15,067 nucleotides of DNA from Oscillospiraceae bacterium. Its GTDB lineage: Bacteria; Bacillota; Clostridia; Oscillospirales; Acutalibacteraceae. The notes under the pieces are model-generated. The model did not search any database and was not told the origin of the DNA. It worked only from the letters and a program-made list of their open reading frames with translations. The stretch lies in contig WREG01000026.1 of assembly GCA_009779455.1 (NCBI GenBank), positions 1 to 15,067 on the forward strand, in the 5' to 3' direction. This document shows, piece by piece, positions 6,165-12,765 of the stretch (position 1 is the first letter of the stretch; each line of letters starts with the position of its first letter). Both the position numbers and the translations under genes were made by a program.

Positions 6165-7940
6165 ATGAGTAAACCTTATAAATTAAAGCCCCATTTATGC
6201 AGATTTTTAAAACTATACGGTTTAAGCGCGCCGGAAATCCCTAAGGCACTGTTTGAGGCGGAGCAAAAAGCGCCGGATCTAACAAATTTTCCATTGCCGC
6301 TGCCGTCCCTTAAAAAGGATTACGCCTGCTTTGCGGAAGGCGCGGGCGGTGTCATGTGGTACGGCGCGAAAACAGGCTTAACCCGCTGGGATCCGAACGC
6401 CGAAAGGGACGCGGACAGGGTGATGTATTTCAGCGCGGACAGGGATTTGGCCGACAACAACGTACAGGCGCTTTTGGCTGACGGCGGCAACGTGTGGGCG
6501 CTGACGGATACCGCCGCGGCTTATATAGAAATGAAAAAGCTGACCGCTGAGGAAAAAGCTGACGTATTATTGCGCGAATCATTGAAATATGTCAGCCGCA
6601 GGGGCATGATGTGCCACAAGGGGCTTACCGTGCCGAGGGATTTGGATTCGATTTTGCCCTACGGCTCGTCGGACAACGACGGCTGCTACACATCGGGCTT
6701 CGCAATGGCTGAAATGTTCCGCTACGCGACATTTAAGAGGGAAAAAGGCGAAAGCCATCCCGACACTATAGGAGCGAGGGCTGTCGCCACAAGAGCCTGC
6801 GAGGTTTGCCTGCTTTTGATGTATATCGCGGGCAGGGGCGACGGCTTCGTTGCGCGGAGTTACCACACCCCGGACGAACCCGTGCCGGACGGTGCGTTTT
6901 TCAGAAAATCCGGCGGGAAAGCTGCCTGCATCGACAGCCCCTACGCCCGTAAAATGAAGCTCGCGGGGGCAGAGGCTGACGCATCGGCCGAAGTGCCTGA
7001 AAGGCTTGCGAAGCTGTACCGGGATTTGGGTTATTCCGACGAGGGGATAGTCTATAAGGCCGACACAAGCAGCGACGAGATCACCCTGCACTTCCTCCAG
7101 CTTAATTTCGCCTATGACATATTGGTTCCGGGCGACGGAGAGCTTGGGGCGTTGATAAAAAACGCCGCAACGGCCACTATGGGGCATATAATCGAACATA
7201 ATTTCACCCTCTGCGACGCCACGGGCAAGCCCACGACCTGGAGCAGATGGGACGGCGAATATTTCGCGTCCCCCACGGGCTGGGCTGACGGGCCCCTCAA
7301 TTCGGCTGAAATATTGATGTATTTAAAAGTGACCATGAAAATAACGGGCGAAAAGGGCATATGGCAGGAAGCCTATGATTTTCTTATGGAAAAAGGCTAC
7401 GCGGAACTGACCCTGAAGCATTTTGACCGTTTTTACCATGTAAACTGCCTGCTGGGGTTTGATATCCGCGACGACCTGATGTTCGGCGACCACGCCCTGG
7501 CGACCTCCGCGTTTTGGGGGCTTATAATAAACGAGGCGGACGAGGAATACAAAAGAATCTACCGCGAGGGCTTCAAAGCGTGGAGAACGAGCATAGAAAG
7601 GGAGCATAACCCCGGCTACGACTTCCCCTACATTTTATCCTGCCCCGATGAGAAAATCGACATGGAGAGGATAGCCGACTGGTTTTACCGCTCCAACCCG
7701 AGCCGCCTTATCGCGGGCGTCAAAATTGAAGGCAGGCATGACATAGCGGTCAGGGAGCTTCGCGGCGGCGGCAAAAACACGTCATACCTTTTGCCCCCCG
7801 ACGAGCGTTTTATAACGAAAAACAACCGCGACGCCTTGGTATACAGGGAAATCCCCCCCGGCAGCATGATGAGCGTGGACAGCTGCTATGTCTATACCTT
7901 CGCCTATTGGATGGGGCGGTATTTCGAGTTGATAGCGTAG
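6165..7940 (+). CDS. Uncharacterised 591-residue protein, propeller-like N-terminus plus alpha/alpha-toroid-like domain (copy 1)
   Basis: No named family is certain. No signal peptide or membrane segment is seen, so it is probably cytoplasmic. The start ATG follows AGAAAGA, 20 bases after the upstream stop. Residues about 60-125 (MWYGAKTGLTRWDP, then DNNVQALLADGGNVWALTD) resemble the beta strands of two-component regulator propeller (Reg_prop) repeats. From about 135 the protein is helical with evenly spaced aromatic and acidic motifs: YGSSDNDG (D170, N171, D172), GRGDGF, CDATGKPTTW, GWADGPLNSAEILMYL, IRDDLMFGDH, EHNPGYDFPYIL and the C-terminal YTFAYWMGRY. Such spacing is typical of alpha/alpha toroid glycan hydrolases and lyases, and the DNDG segment recalls large secreted proteins usually annotated hypothetical. 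It lies between sugar isomerases and an alpha-mannosidase and is duplicated downstream, so a role in glycoside breakdown is likely but unproven. Confidence 0.75.
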   Translation: MSKPYKLKPHLCRFLKLYGLSAPEIPKALFEAEQKAPDLTNFPLPLPSLKKDYACFAEGAGGVMWYGAKTGLTRWDPNAERDADRVMYFSADRDLADNNVQALLADGGNVWALTDTAAAYIEMKKLTAEEKADVLLRESLKYVSRRGMMCHKGLTVPRDLDSILPYGSSDNDGCYTSGFAMAEMFRYATFKREKGESHPDTIGARAVATRACEVCLLLMYIAGRGDGFVARSYHTPDEPVPDGAFFRKSGGKAACIDSPYARKMKLAGAEADASAEVPERLAKLYRDLGYSDEGIVYKADTSSDEITLHFLQLNFAYDILVPGDGELGALIKNAATATMGHIIEHNFTLCDATGKPTTWSRWDGEYFASPTGWADGPLNSAEILMYLKVTMKITGEKGIWQEAYDFLMEKGYAELTLKHFDRFYHVNCLLGFDIRDDLMFGDHALATSAFWGLIINEADEEYKRIYREGFKAWRTSIEREHNPGYDFPYILSCPDEKIDMERIADWFYRSNPSRLIAGVKIEGRHDIAVRELRGGGKNTSYLLPPDERFITKNNRDALVYREIPPGSMMSVDSCYVYTFAYWMGRYFELIA

Positions 7941-7952
7941 GGTGATTTTAAA

Positions 7953-7977
7953 ATTGTGCAGCTGCTGATTGCACAAT
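7953..7977 (+). other. Hairpin downstream of copy 1
   Basis: ATTGTGCA (7953-7960), a 9-base loop, then TGCACAAT (7970-7977), a perfect 8 bp stem. No T-run follows, so termination is doubtful. It lies 12 bases after the stop codon. Confidence 0.4.
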
Positions 7978-8033
7978 CAAGTGCGGCGCATTTAACAGAA
8001 ATTAAAAAACGGACGGCCATATGAGGTGCGTGA

Positions 8034-8138
8034 ATGATAAATATTTCCATATCCACGGGCGCTTTTTATAAGCATAATTATAAAGAGATTTTTGAAATTA
8101 TTTCACAAACAAGTTGCGACAAAAGCACAGGCAATTGA
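8034..8138 (+). pseudogene. Truncated N-terminus of a sugar phosphate isomerase/epimerase-type gene
   Basis: An ATG at 8034 with GAGGTG (8023-8028) five bases ahead opens a 34-codon frame that ends at a TGA (8136-8138). The peptide begins MINISISTGAFYKHNYKEIF, then EIISQTSCDK. This has the form of the first beta strand and helix of AP endonuclease 2-like TIM barrels (a short hydrophobic strand, STGxxY, then a Y/F-KEIF helix and a small residue-Cys). A full gene would continue for about 220 more residues, which are absent. The good ribosome binding site suggests it was once a functional gene, now cut by deletion. A chance small ORF is the alternative. Confidence 0.5.
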
Positions 8139-8204
8139 CGCGTTGAATACTTCATTACAGTTGATTTATGAAGCGATTGAAAATAATAAGAACGGAGAAA
8201 CAAA
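8113..8204 (+). pseudogene. Possible C-terminal remnant of a Gfo/Idh-type oxidoreductase
   Basis: In the frame starting at 8113 the sequence reads VATKAQAIDALNTSLQLIYE and then AIENNKNGETK up to the start of the next gene, where the frame stops at 8224-8226. The alternation S-L-x-L-I-x-x-I followed by a charged tail resembles the last helix of Gfo/Idh/MocA proteins; the intact oxidoreductase at 2289-3347 ends similarly (RRSMTLIESIFESSAKNE). No start codon or ribosome binding site belongs to this frame. With the fragment at 8034-8138 it may mark a deletion joining two former neighbours. This is a by-eye inference of low certainty. Confidence 0.3.
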
Positions 8205-9980
8205 ATGCAAAAACCTTACAAACTAAAACCCCATTTATGCAGATTCATGAAGCTATACCCTCTTGACGCGCCGGAAATACCTAAAGCGCTGTTTGAGGCT
8301 GAACAAAATACGCCGGATTTGTCCGCTTTCCCTCTGCCCTTGCCGTCCCTTAAAAAGGATTACGCATGCTCCGCCGAAGGCGCGGGCGGCGTGCTGTGGT
8401 ACGGCGCGAAAACGGGATTGACGCGGTATGACCCGGACGCCGAAAGGGATATAGACAAAGTTATGTATTTCAGCGCGGACAGGGATTTGGCCGACAACAA
8501 CGTGAAGGCGCTATTAGCCGACGGCAACAACATTTGGGTGTTGACGGACACCGCCGTTTCCCATATTGAGATGAAAATGGTGGATGCGGAGGAAAAAGCC
8601 CTAATACTGCTGCGCGAATCCCTTAAATATGTCAGCAGACGGGGCATGATGAGCCAAAAGGGGCTTGCCGTGCCGAGGGATTTGGATTCGATTTACCCCT
8701 ACGGCGAATCCGACAACGACGGCTGCTTCACTGCGGGCTTCGCAATGGCGGAAATGTTCCGCTACGCCACATATAAGAGGGAAAAAGGCGAAAGCCACCC
8801 CGACACGGTGGAGGCGCGGGCCGTAGCGACAAGGGCTGTCGAGGCCTGCCTGCTGCTCATGTACATACCGGGCAGGGGCGACGGCTTTACGGCGAGGACA
8901 TACTTAGCCCCCGACGAGCCCGTACCCGACGGTTGCTTTTTCAGGAAGGAAGGCGGCAAGGCGGTCTGCCTTGACAAGCCGGACGCCCGCAGAAAGGGTT
9001 TGGCGAACGTCGAGGTGAACGCGTCGGCGGAGATTCCCGAAAGGCTGGCGAAGCTTTACCGCGAGGCGGGCGTACCCGACGACGGCATCGTCTATAAAAG
9101 CGACACCAGCAGCGACGAAATGACCCTGCACTACCTTTACATGAATTTCGCCTATGACATTTTGGTCCCGGGCGACCCGGAGCTTGGCGAACTGCTGAAA
9201 AACGCCGTTACGGCTAATATGAATCACATAATAGACCACGATTTCACCCTCTGCGACGCTACAGGCAAGCCAACTACATGGAGCAAGTGGAATACAGCCT
9301 ATTTTGAAACCTCGACGGGCTGGGCCGACGCGGCGCTCAATTCCGCCGAGATACTCATGTACCTTAAAGTCGCGATGAAGATAACGGGCGAACAGGGCAG
9401 ATGGAAAGAGGCCCATGATCTGCTTCTTGAAAAAGGCTACGCGGAGCTTACATTGAAGCACATGAACCGTTTTTACCATATGAACTGCCTGCAGAACCTG
9501 AACATCCGCGACGACCTGATGTTCGGCGACCATATGCTGGCGGTGGCGGCGTTCTGGGGGCTTATCATACTGGAGGACGACGAGGAATATAAAAAGATAT
9601 ACCGCGAGGGGTTCAAAACGTGGAGGGCCACCCTTGAACCGGAACATAACCCCGGCTACGACTTCCCATATATATTGGCTTGCCCGGACGATGAGCTGAA
9701 TATGGAGAGGATAGCCGACTGGTTCTACCGCAACAACGCGAGCCGCCTCGCCGCGGGCGTGAGCGCCATGGGCCGGCACGACGTGGCGGTGAAGGAACTG
9801 CGCGGCGGCGGAAAAGAGACTTCGTGGCTTTTGCCCCCGGACGAATGCTTCATATCAAAATACGACCGCAACCCCCTTGAATACAGGAATGAGGATTCGG
9901 GCGGAACGCGCTGCGTGGAGAGCTGTTATGTTTATACCTTCGCTTATTGGGTCGGACGGTATTTTGGGCTTATTGAATAA
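8205..9980 (+). CDS. Uncharacterised 591-residue protein, propeller-like N-terminus plus alpha/alpha-toroid-like domain (copy 2)
   Basis: A tandem paralogue of the protein at 6165-7940 with exactly the same length and no gaps evident; by eye roughly three quarters of residues agree, rising to about four fifths over the first 120. The ATG follows CGGAGA (8193-8198) six bases ahead. All segments noted in copy 1 are kept: MWYGAKTGLTR-like strand (here LWYGAKTGLTR), DNNVKALLADGNNIW, YGESDNDG, GRGDGF, CDATGKPTTW, GWADAALNSAEILMYL, IRDDLMFGDH, EHNPGYDFPYIL and YTFAYWVGRY. Divergence is greatest at about residues 245-300 and in the last 40 residues before YTFAYW, where substrate specificity might differ. 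It is probably cytoplasmic and of unknown activity. The intergenic gap before it holds gene remnants rather than a second copy of upstream DNA, so the duplication did not include flanking genes still visible. Confidence 0.75.
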   Translation: MQKPYKLKPHLCRFMKLYPLDAPEIPKALFEAEQNTPDLSAFPLPLPSLKKDYACSAEGAGGVLWYGAKTGLTRYDPDAERDIDKVMYFSADRDLADNNVKALLADGNNIWVLTDTAVSHIEMKMVDAEEKALILLRESLKYVSRRGMMSQKGLAVPRDLDSIYPYGESDNDGCFTAGFAMAEMFRYATYKREKGESHPDTVEARAVATRAVEACLLLMYIPGRGDGFTARTYLAPDEPVPDGCFFRKEGGKAVCLDKPDARRKGLANVEVNASAEIPERLAKLYREAGVPDDGIVYKSDTSSDEMTLHYLYMNFAYDILVPGDPELGELLKNAVTANMNHIIDHDFTLCDATGKPTTWSKWNTAYFETSTGWADAALNSAEILMYLKVAMKITGEQGRWKEAHDLLLEKGYAELTLKHMNRFYHMNCLQNLNIRDDLMFGDHMLAVAAFWGLIILEDDEEYKKIYREGFKTWRATLEPEHNPGYDFPYILACPDDELNMERIADWFYRNNASRLAAGVSAMGRHDVAVKELRGGGKETSWLLPPDECFISKYDRNPLEYRNEDSGGTRCVESCYVYTFAYWVGRYFGLIE

Positions 9981-9992
9981 AATGTATACTGC

Positions 9993-10022
9993 GTAGGGGG
10001 CGATGCCCACATCGTCCCCTAC
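9993..10022 (+). repeat. Symmetric GTAG palindrome between paralogue copy 2 and the mannosidase
   Basis: GTAGGGGGCGATG (9993-10005), a 4-base loop, then CATCGTCCCCTAC (10010-10022): a 13 bp stem with one mismatch. It is the only copy whose right arm also keeps the complete CCCCTAC end. The following bases are A-rich rather than T-rich, so it would fit a terminator only for the opposite strand. Confidence 0.75.
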
Positions 10023-10057
10023 AAAAAAATATTATCACCGAAAGGAATATTTATAAA

Positions 10058-12526
10058 ATGGACAACAAAATTCACCTTATAGCAAACGCCCATCTCGACC
10101 CCATCTGGCTCTGGCGGTGGCAGGAGGGCTGCGCCGAGGTTCTGCAGACCTTCCGCTCCGCGCTTGACAGGATAAAAGAATACCCCTATTTTATTTTCAC
10201 CTGTTCCTCCGCTTCCTATTACCGCTGGGTTGAGGAGATCGACCCCGGTATGTTCGAGGAGATAAAACAGCGGGTAAAAGAGGGCCGCTGGGTACCCGTC
10301 GGCGGCTGGAATGTGCAGGCCGACTGCAATATGCCCTCGGGCGAAAGCTTCGCGAGGCAGGCGCTTTACAGCCAGCTTTATTACCATAAAAATTTCGGCA
10401 TAACCTGCCAAACGGGCTATTGCGTGGATTCCTTCGGGCATAACGGCAATCTGCCCCAGCTTTTGGCAAAGGGCGGGATGTTTAACTATGTAATGATGCG
10501 CCCCAGCGTACAGGAAAATCCCGATATGCCCCAAAACACCTTCTGGTGGGAGGGTACGGACGGCTCCAGGGTACTGGTTTACAGGATTCCCACAAGCTAC
10601 GCCGAAACGGGGATATTCAATCTTGACAAAAAAACCGCCTTCCTTGAAGAGCGGATCGATAAAACGGGCCACGACATGGCGCTGTTTTACGGCTTCGGCA
10701 ACCATGGCGGCGGGCCCAGCAGGGGCGATATAGAATTCCTGAAATCAATAAGCATGAGGGAAGGCAGGGCGGCTCTTGAATTCTCGTCCCCGGACGACTA
10801 TTTCACCGATATTTTAAATACGATGGTTGATATGCCCGTATGGAAGGACGAACTCCAGCACCACGCCAGCGGATGTTATTCATCGACCTCCCTTGTGAAG
10901 CAGTTGAACCGTAAAGCGGAGAATCTGCTTGAAGCGGCCGAAAAATTCAGCACCATAGCGGCCGTAACGGCGGGCGGGGCGCCTAAAACCGCCGAATTCG
11001 AGGAAGCTTATAATGACGTGTGCTTCAACCAGTTCCACGACATCCTCTGCGGCTGTTCGATAAGGGAAGCCTATGACGACGTGAGGGACAGCATGGGCAA
11101 GGCAATGACAATAGGCGACAGGGCATATAACGCCGCTATTCTGCAAATAGCGCGGCGTATCGACACCTGGCTGCCCGGTGTTTCCGACCCGGTCTGCACC
11201 GAGGTCAGGCATTACAGCCACAACCCGGATTTCCCGCGCCCCGTGGTGGTTTTCAACCCCCTTTCGTGGGATATCGAAGTCCCCGTCCGCACCCTGCGCG
11301 GCTCCGGCGAGGTAAAAGGACCTGACGGCGAGGAAGCCCTCTGCCAGCACGTCCGTTCCTCACGCTCAAACGACAGCCATCAGGATACGGTATTTTTGGC
11401 CAAAGTACCCGCAATGGGTTACGCCACATATTGGCTGACGGACAATAATTCGGATGAGGAAATGTTCACGGTCGATTCGTCAAAGCCGCTAATCCTCGAA
11501 AATGAGCATATAAAAGCGGAGTTCGACGAAAAGACGGGCGGCATAAAAAATCTTGTGAACAAAGAGGACGGCAGGGATTTCGCAGAAGGGGGCATACTCG
11601 CCCTGCCCACCGTTATAAGGGACGAGGAAGCCGACACATGGGCTCACGGCATATTCAAATTCCATGACATCAAAGGCGCAATGGCGCTTGAATCAATTGA
11701 ACGCATAGAAGACGGCCCCGTGAGGGAGGCTATCCGTATAAGGCATAAGTTTAATGAATCCTATTTGGAGCAGGAGTTTATTTTAGGTAAAGGGCAGAAA
11801 ACGCTCCGTGTGAGGTGCAAGGCCATGTGGCAGGAAGATTTCACAATGCTTAAAATGCCCTTTGATATCGGCGGGGCGGAGGAAACATCCACTTATGAAA
11901 TCCCCGGCGGCTTCATAAAGCGCCCCTGCAACGGCGAGGAGGAACCCGCCCAGCGCTGGGCCGACATAACCACGCTTGACGGCGCGGGAAGGCGCGGCGG
12001 CCTTGCGGTCATAAACGATTCCAAATACAGCTACGACTGCCCGGAGACAAATCTGCGCTTGACAATGCTCAGAAACGTTATTTTCTCCGACCATTTCTCT
12101 TTCCGCCCCGGCACGGGCTTCAATTTCACCGACGAAGGATTGCAGCGGTTTGAATACGGCGTTTACCTTCACACGGGCGAAGTGGAAGCCTCCGACGTGG
12201 CGAGGGAAGCCGCGCAGTTCAATATCCGCCCGGCGGTAGTTCCCGAAAGCTACCATAAGGGCGCGGGCGAGCCGCTAAAGAAAAGCTTCTTCTTCGTCGA
12301 TTCACCCAACGTATGCGTAAACGCCCTAAAATTCTGCGAGGACGGCAGCGGCGACATCGTGGCGCGTATTTATGAAACCAAGGGCGTCCCCGTCAAGGCT
12401 ATGATAAAATGCGACATGGTGAGCGCCGCGTTCTGGGCAGATTTCCAAAGGAACGAGATAAAAACCTTCAGGATTGACAAGGACGGGTTTGCGAGGGAAG
12501 TTAATTTCCTGGAAGGTATTGTCTGA
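10058..12526 (+). CDS. GH38 alpha-mannosidase
   Basis: An 822-residue retaining glycoside hydrolase of family 38 that releases alpha-linked mannose; no signal peptide, so it acts in the cytoplasm. AAAGGA lies 12 bases ahead of the ATG. The catalytic barrel (about 1-275) starts with ANAHLDPIWLW (H12 and D14, zinc ligands), followed by QADCNMPSGES (D89 region), the nucleophile segment CVDSFGHNGNLPQLL with D124, and FGNHGGGPSRGD with H216 as a further metal ligand. A helical-bundle region (about 280-370) includes FNQFHDILCGCSI (F326 to D328), a family landmark. The rest, about 370-822, is the beta-sandwich region. Length is normal for bacterial members. It follows the 591-residue pair on the same strand with a palindrome between them. 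Exact linkage (alpha-1,2, -1,3 or -1,6) cannot be read from sequence. Confidence 0.95.
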   Translation: MDNKIHLIANAHLDPIWLWRWQEGCAEVLQTFRSALDRIKEYPYFIFTCSSASYYRWVEEIDPGMFEEIKQRVKEGRWVPVGGWNVQADCNMPSGESFARQALYSQLYYHKNFGITCQTGYCVDSFGHNGNLPQLLAKGGMFNYVMMRPSVQENPDMPQNTFWWEGTDGSRVLVYRIPTSYAETGIFNLDKKTAFLEERIDKTGHDMALFYGFGNHGGGPSRGDIEFLKSISMREGRAALEFSSPDDYFTDILNTMVDMPVWKDELQHHASGCYSSTSLVKQLNRKAENLLEAAEKFSTIAAVTAGGAPKTAEFEEAYNDVCFNQFHDILCGCSIREAYDDVRDSMGKAMTIGDRAYNAAILQIARRIDTWLPGVSDPVCTEVRHYSHNPDFPRPVVVFNPLSWDIEVPVRTLRGSGEVKGPDGEEALCQHVRSSRSNDSHQDTVFLAKVPAMGYATYWLTDNNSDEEMFTVDSSKPLILENEHIKAEFDEKTGGIKNLVNKEDGRDFAEGGILALPTVIRDEEADTWAHGIFKFHDIKGAMALESIERIEDGPVREAIRIRHKFNESYLEQEFILGKGQKTLRVRCKAMWQEDFTMLKMPFDIGGAEETSTYEIPGGFIKRPCNGEEEPAQRWADITTLDGAGRRGGLAVINDSKYSYDCPETNLRLTMLRNVIFSDHFSFRPGTGFNFTDEGLQRFEYGVYLHTGEVEASDVAREAAQFNIRPAVVPESYHKGAGEPLKKSFFFVDSPNVCVNALKFCEDGSGDIVARIYETKGVPVKAMIKCDMVSAAFWADFQRNEIKTFRIDKDGFAREVNFLEGIV

Positions 12527-12532
12527 AATAAT

Positions 12533-12556
12533 GTAGGGCGGGAGTTTGCTCCCGCC
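12533..12556 (+). repeat. GTAG-headed palindrome, left outer end of a nested inverted pair
   Basis: GTAGG head with arms GGCGGGAG (12537-12544) and CTCCCGCC (12549-12556) around TTTG. The reverse copy at 12717-12740 matches it over 24 bases with two differences. Confidence 0.8.
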
Positions 12557-12563
12557 GTTTTAT
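12537..12563 (+). terminator. Probable intrinsic terminator after the mannosidase gene
   Basis: A perfect 8 bp GC-rich stem (GGCGGGAG/CTCCCGCC, loop TTTG) is followed immediately by GTTTTATT and starts 10 bases after the TGA stop. This has the form of a Rho-independent terminator, with a modest T-run. It is the same DNA as the repeat at 12533-12556, so a repeat appears to serve as the terminator. Confidence 0.55.
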
Positions 12564-12594
12564 TGCTTCACCAATTAAATATTGCCGATTTTTA

Positions 12595-12616
12595 GTAGGG
12601 GCGATTATTAATCGCC
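12595..12616 (+). repeat. GTAG-headed palindrome, left inner end of a nested inverted pair
   Basis: GTAGGGGCGATT, ATT, AATCGCC: a 7 bp stem GGCGATT/AATCGCC. It shares its stem with 2227-2250 apart from one base. Confidence 0.75.
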
Positions 12617-12644
12617 AGTAATATATAAAGGCGTTTCGTCCGCA

Positions 12645-12666
12645 GGCGCATAATATGCGCCCCTAC
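12645..12666 (-). repeat. GTAG-headed palindrome in reverse, right inner end of a nested inverted pair
   Basis: On the + strand GGCGCAT, AAT, ATGCGCCCCTAC. Read in reverse it has the GTAGGGGCGC head and the stem GGCGCAT/ATGCGCC. Its stem differs from the other copies yet pairs perfectly. Confidence 0.75.
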
Positions 12667-12669
12667 AAT

Positions 12670-12699
12670 TTGGCAAGGTTTATTCGGGGAGGGGATAAT
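12670..12699 (+). promoter_or_regulatory. Candidate sigma-A promoter for dapL
   Basis: TTGGCA (12670-12675), an 18-base spacer, then GATAAT (12694-12699); each hexamer differs from consensus at one position. Transcription would begin near 12706, giving a leader of about 60 bases that contains the hairpin at 12719-12734. It lies inside the nested repeat unit, downstream of the probable terminator, which fits a new transcription unit starting here. Confidence 0.4.
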
Positions 12700-12716
12700 A
12701 CTCATCTGTACCCTGC

Positions 12717-12740
12717 GGCGGGAGCAAGCTCCCGTCCTAC
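12717..12740 (-). repeat. GTAG-headed palindrome in reverse, right outer end of a nested inverted pair
   Basis: Arms CGGGAGC (12719-12725) and GCTCCCG (12728-12734), then TCCTAC. Read in reverse it begins GTAGGACGGGAG and matches 12533-12556 with two differences. It lies in the predicted dapL leader, 14 bases before the Shine-Dalgarno sequence. Confidence 0.75.
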
Positions 12741-12765
12741 CACTAACAATAAACGGAGGTTGACA

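Noticed and set aside
7941..8033. Riboswitch or small RNA between the 591-residue paralogues
   Set aside because: Only one 8 bp hairpin is visible, with no recognised riboswitch core and no T-run.
8021..8071. 16-codon frame starting at ATG 8021
   Set aside because: Too short, no ribosome binding site, and its first bases form the Shine-Dalgarno for ATG 8034.
8904..9779. 291-codon open frame on the - strand
   Set aside because: It is antisense to the second 591-residue paralogue. The sense frame is conserved between the two copies, and the antisense frame is open only as a shadow of it.
349..12740. CRISPR array from the repeated palindromes
   Set aside because: Copies are scattered singly or in inverted pairs between genes with no regular spacers.
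12655..12765. Extended dapL start at 12655
   Set aside because: The additional 37 codons translate repeat and leader DNA; ATG 12766 has GGAGG and the family's normal N-terminus.
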